This document shows, piece after piece, positions 59,761-64,000 of a DNA stretch of 64,000 bases (within the stretch, counting starts at the first letter, position 1; every line of letters starts with the position of its first letter). The translations under genes and the position numbers were made by a program. Source of the stretch: Fasciola hepatica (taxonomy: Eukaryota > Platyhelminthes > Trematoda > Plagiorchiida > Fasciolidae); assembly GCA_948099385.1 (NCBI GenBank), contig CANUEZ040000168.1:1675501-1739500 (forward strand), in the 5' to 3' direction. The notes below the pieces were generated by a model. The model searched no databases. It worked only from the letters and a program-made list of their open reading frames with translations, and was not told the origin of the DNA.

Positions 59761-62700
59761 TTCGAACTCCTTTTTTCGAGCACCTCATTGTCTTTTGGTC
59801 CATAGCCGCGCTTGTTCCCTCTTTTCGCCGTACTGACCCATTCGCTTTGCTTCTCTTCCGCATCTGATCCTGCCATTTGCGCTTTTATTTCTCTCTCGGC
59901 AAAGTCCGACAGGCGCAGCCGTTGAAACTTCTCTGGAGTGCCACACTAACTAGACTCGAAACCCCAGTTATGGCGGCATTTCCTTTTTCCTTTCTTTCTA
60001 TTTGTTCTCTCCATGCTGAAACTTTCAGCTTCTATTGTTCCACGATCTCCTACAGAATGGTTTTATCTTCAGTCCGGTAGTTCTGTTCCATCTTCATCCG
60101 GTTTGCTGAATCTGGCGACAAAATAATTTTTCAATTCCGCCCATCCTCTCATCACCTTTTCCATAGCCACGTCATGGCTAATAATAACTTGCTTCATTAC
60201 ATTCATCCACTCATTTTTCTTCTTCCCCTCACCAGATCTCGCCATATTACACTCTAATTTGCATACGGATACCCAGCTCGCAATTGAAAATCCAGTTCAA
60301 AGCTCCATCAAGACAATAATTACCCGCTAGACGTCGCCTGAAATCGACTCTCTATTACGCCCGGGGCTCGGGGTTTTGAGATGAATCTCCACCATCAATC
60401 TGCTCCTCATACACTGCTCCACTTTTCCATGCAACACTCACCGGCGGCTGATCAAGGAGTTGTTTCATCCGGACCCACAACCAAGTTTCTACCGAAACCA
60501 TTCTCTCTATTCTTGATAAGTTTTTGGTACACTGAATCCTATGATCTTTACGGTTCATCAGTTCTCACCTTCAGCGTGTTCCTTTCGGCCGAAAATCGTT
60601 GGCTTATCTGCCCTAATCACCCTTTGCTACTGCACTAGCTGGCGGTCAACCTCTGAGAGGTCAGTGGTGATACATTTTCACAAACTTCGTCGTGCCAGTG
60701 AAGTTGCCCTGCATATCGAAATCGGCGGTACTTACACCAGGTGGCTCGCATATAGGCTGAGACCCGTCCGACACTGTTACTGGCAAGAGCAAGCTGTTAA
60801 GTGATAGCCCCAGGAATGCCGCCATGACCTGAGTGATTGTTCCATCCTTTGCCTTCTTTCACAGCTTGTGGCAGCAACATCCCTGAAGGTCATGTCATCT
60901 GTTCTGTGGTGGTCTCACAGTGAGGGGAAGCAGCCATCCCTGTCAGTCTCGGACCCAATGGGCCACTTGTAAAGAAAGGCAGGTCAAGGAGGAATGGGAA
61001 CTTTACCCTACGGCATAAATTCGCTCTCCTCTCCTCTAGAAAAAAGACGAAAAAATACACTTCAGGCTAAGAAGGTCTTGGGCTGATGCTCTCTGCCCCC
61101 TTCATTACAGATGGATTTCTGATAACAGCCTAGACGCGACTCTGCATATGGGAAACCCTACGCCTTTTAGTTAACCCGCAGTTCCTCTTGCCTAGACCAG
61201 TGCGGGGTGAAAGCACGCCGTTTGAGCTCTCCACAAGTGCTCGCCAACCCTTTTGGGTTCCCTGCAAAATCATTGACCAGCTCGCTGATGTTTAATGCAG
61301 TAGTCGATACACGGTCTGAATAGTTACATTATGCGACCTCTGCTCTGATGACAACCCGGCATTGATACGCTTACGGTTAGCAGCTATGGGCAAGGCCTCG
61401 CCCATATTGGTTGCCGGAACAAGGAACGTAATCATTGCACTTTCATAGTTCACCATAAACAACCTCATCTTTTCTGTATTCCCCTCGAACCCAAGCACAA
61501 ATAATGTTGTCCAACGTCAGAGGTGTATTGTCTGCTGCCAAGTAAACTCAGTTACAAAACCAAAATGCTTACTGACATCATATCCCTAAAAAAGCTCTTA
61601 TTCCTGCAGTGAAAGCTGCGCGCCTTCACTTTTTTCTCTTGTGTCAGGCCATAACTCAGTGGTCTCATCGCCCTTTTTCTTGCACTTCTTCGTTGACTTG
61701 AGTCCTACCACGCAGATTACCATCCTTTAATAACCAATACTCACCGATCAGCGTATTTGCTCACGGTATGTTGGGACCCCATTCTACCTAGCAAGTGTAT
61801 GGATCGGACTACGCAAGACCCCACGGAAAACCAGCACATTCGCATCCACATGCAAAGGCTTCTCCTTGGCTCTGAGTATCTCATTTTCCTTCCATAATTT
61901 CTGACACCCTTACCCACAGCCGTGTAAACAGCCAGACTGCTGTCTTTCTTTTTTCCTATTCGTAATTCTGACTCCACCCTCTTCTAGTGTTTTATTTTCG
62001 GTTCTCAACTGGGCCCCTTTTCCCTCCCATCACCTTTAAGCCTAACCATTTTGCACCACGGCTGAGAGTGAGCCCAATATCTTTATCATCAACCAACTGC
62101 GTTACAAAACTGCCACAGTTTCCACCCGCTAACCCCGTCATAGGTCGGCCCACTGGCCGTCAAATAACATTATCAGTCTAATTCCTATTAAGCCATTAAT
62201 CATAACGCCTAGCTGGGACACTCTTCAGACCACTGCACTCCTCATCTCTTTCAAAACACACGGGTTACCTGGGCAGCCCAACATCCAATTCGACGTTACC
62301 CCGGATCACCTTACGGACCAAACGATTTGATCGCTCGGATTGATCATGAATAAACCTATACTCACACCTACTGACGCTGTGTATGGAGCACTTTACTTGG
62401 CTGGCCAGTGATCACAACCCCGTAACCAGGGGTACACTCCATCATGGTAGTCTCACCGGACCGCCGGATTAGTTTCTGGTGTCATCCATCATACCACACC
62501 CTGTAACACATGTTTGAGCAATGTGCAGCCAAATTCGCAAAGGATCCCGAAATCAAAAGGCGATTATCCGTGATATTCTACGATACTAGATTATTGAATG
62601 AACAATGACACCAAAAGATACAAACATCAATATTGAGATCACAAGGACTCAACAAGCGAGAAACCGAACTGCGGCGTGCGAGCAAGGAGCACATGCGTCA

Positions 62701-62849
62701 CGCAAGTCCAGAACAAGACGACAAAGTAGCGCTCTGGGTGCGAAAAAACAACAATTGGTCCATGAAAACAAGCAGTTCGTAAAGACACGTCAATAGTGTA
62801 AGCAAGTGAGTGATGTTAAGAAAAACACTGAATCGCAAAGGTTTTAGTG
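59761..62849. other. No recognisable gene
   Basis: The left part (about 59760-60330) is pyrimidine-rich and probably LINE H 3' UTR. A short match to 33715 occurs at 60335. No motif-bearing frame was found; a basic frame at 62605-62796 has no recognisable domain. Confidence 0.4.
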
Positions 62850-63560
62850 GGATTTTCCACAACCGGTCGTCACACATTCCATCAAAATCTATTTCCCATA
62901 CTCCACACAAACAGTTCAGTTCATTCTGCTTTGCAGTACCGAAAACAATGTCCGGAATCTGGCCCTCGCTGTTGCGTCCCGTACCTACTCAGCCTATTTC
63001 GTCAGCCTAGCCCCTTTTGCCCGCTACCCTCATCATGCACTACCTGCCATCAGCAGCAACCAATGTCTTTATGAAACAAAATACCAACCACTTCTTTATC
63101 CACTCTTTTATCACTTATGCAGAAAATCCCACCCTTACAATCTTTCAACTTCCGCTGTTTCTTCGGGTCTGGCGTCTCCCAGTCGCCACTGTCTTCCTTC
63201 CTCTTCATCACCTGTGCCCACCTGCTTGGTTGCATCGGCAGCGTATGTCTCCGACAGGGTGGCTTCTCGACGGCTTCTCTTTGGAACTCCCCGTTCTGTG
63301 TCCATTCACCATTCATGCTCTTTAAAAGCACACTGCATTCCTAGTGAAGGTTTCTGCCTTCATGTCAATTCCCATATATTATCGAAATTGCCTATACAGA
63401 AAAGCTATTCTGATTTTCCCATTCGGTTCACTTGCATTTGTGTCACAGGCTCCCTCCACAATGAATTATCCAATGTTGGATCAAATTTTCTCCATATCCC
63501 GCAGGCATCTTCAACTGCATTTTGATAACACCATGTTGACTCAATTTTTAACCTTCTTTT
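62850..63560 (+). mobile_element. LINE K-family 3' UTR remnant, plus strand
   Basis: Reads colinearly with the reverse complement of 48780-47900. Shared phrases include CCCCTTTT-ACCTGCTAC/GCCCGCTAC, TTTATGAAACARAATACC, GCCTTCATGT and CTCCCTCCACAAT followed by CCAATG(C/T)TGGATCA. No coding part of the LINE remains beside it. Confidence 0.7.
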
Positions 63561-64000
63561 GCTAACACTCTCACCCAGTTTCTCGATAATAATTCCTCAA
63601 CTATCTAGTTGGTGCAACACTACGTCTCTTTCTACACTTCTCGGCTATTCTTTGAATCTCTCTTCCACTCCCCCGCTCACCCCTCTGTTTTCATCGACTG
63701 CACACGGAATTCCGTAGATCGCCGTGATCCATTCTGAACTCCCAGATCCGTTGTAGACAGTGGTCGGTACCCGTAGAGCAAGTTGTGCATTATTCCTGCC
63801 TCGACTCCATGTCTATGTTGTGATGGCCGACGCCAGTTGCTTTATGGGTTCTTGCAATCAATGCACTTTTACCCTTCTTCGGTATCGCGTCCATCTGCAT
63901 TCCCACGTCTGGCCGACCAACCACAACGTCCCCGTCCCGAATTCGAAACCGATTTACAATCGCTGCGTTGACCCCCTTGTTTTGGTTCACTTAAACACTG
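63561..64000. other. No recognisable gene
   Basis: Two opposite frames near 63783-63990 overlap and shadow each other. Neither carries a motif. Confidence 0.3.

Noticed and set aside
63050..63331. 93-codon Lys-rich minus-strand frame
   Set aside because: It is antisense to DNA that aligns with a LINE 3' UTR at 47.9-48.8 kb, so it is best explained as non-coding repeat.

Overview
This is a eukaryotic window, most likely from a parasitic flatworm (Platyhelminthes; a cestode or trematode is my inference). The one host gene I can recognise is split by introns of only 32, 33 and 44 nt near its 5' end. Very short 5' introns are a known flatworm trait. There are no prokaryotic operons, rRNAs, tRNAs or CRISPR arrays that I can see.

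Most of the window that can be interpreted is a graveyard of non-LTR retrotransposons (LINEs) on both strands. They fall into two broad kinds. The first has an APE-type endonuclease, a reverse transcriptase (RT) and a long C-terminal domain (RTE-like): LINE A at 1130-4484 (+), LINE B at 8605-12128 (-), and fragments at 7925-8180 (+) and 14475-14938 (-). The second is CR1/Jockey-type: LINE C at 5477-7190 (-), E at 18330-19035 (+), F at 19215-20870 (+), D at 27147-29040 (-), J1 at 31890-33470 (-) with a piece at 34435-34677, G at 39400-40390 (+), I at 41598 to about 47828 (+), K at 47829-50091 (-), J2 at 53400-54800 (-) and H at 55190-59760 (+). A 3'-UTR remnant lies at 62850-63560 (+). Every copy carries stop codons, frameshifts or catalytic-site changes, so none is expected to be autonomous. 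The letter labels are mine.

The host gene lies on the minus strand at 22236-21622. It comprises the first four coding exons (168 complete codons) of a PICALM/AP180-type clathrin-assembly protein, covering the N-terminal half of the ANTH domain with its phosphoinositide-binding motif. The splice phases fit perfectly (1, 0, 1, 2), and one intron uses a GC-AG pair. A pyrimidine-rich AG acceptor sits 19 nt before the start codon, suggesting a 5'-UTR intron or a spliced-leader acceptor. The remaining exons are not seen. LINEs F and E and a candidate solo LTR (17342-17837) occupy the DNA downstream of exon 4, presumably inside a long intron.

A degenerate Mutator-like DNA transposon (MULE) lies at 24252-26199 (-). 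It keeps the D/D/E catalytic triad, a FAR1/WRKY-GCM1-like zinc finger with an HNH motif, and a C-terminal SWIM zinc finger, but it is broken by stops and frameshifts. Microsatellites include (TA)52 at 15241, (TA)30 at 23562 and a self-complementary (AAT)n/(ATT)n tract at 29293. The stretches 1-1129, 12129-13690, 29360-31889, 34700-39400 and 59760-62849 hold nothing I can identify. I found no convincing new defence or biosynthetic system. The most notable host biology is the mini-intron architecture of the ANTH gene.
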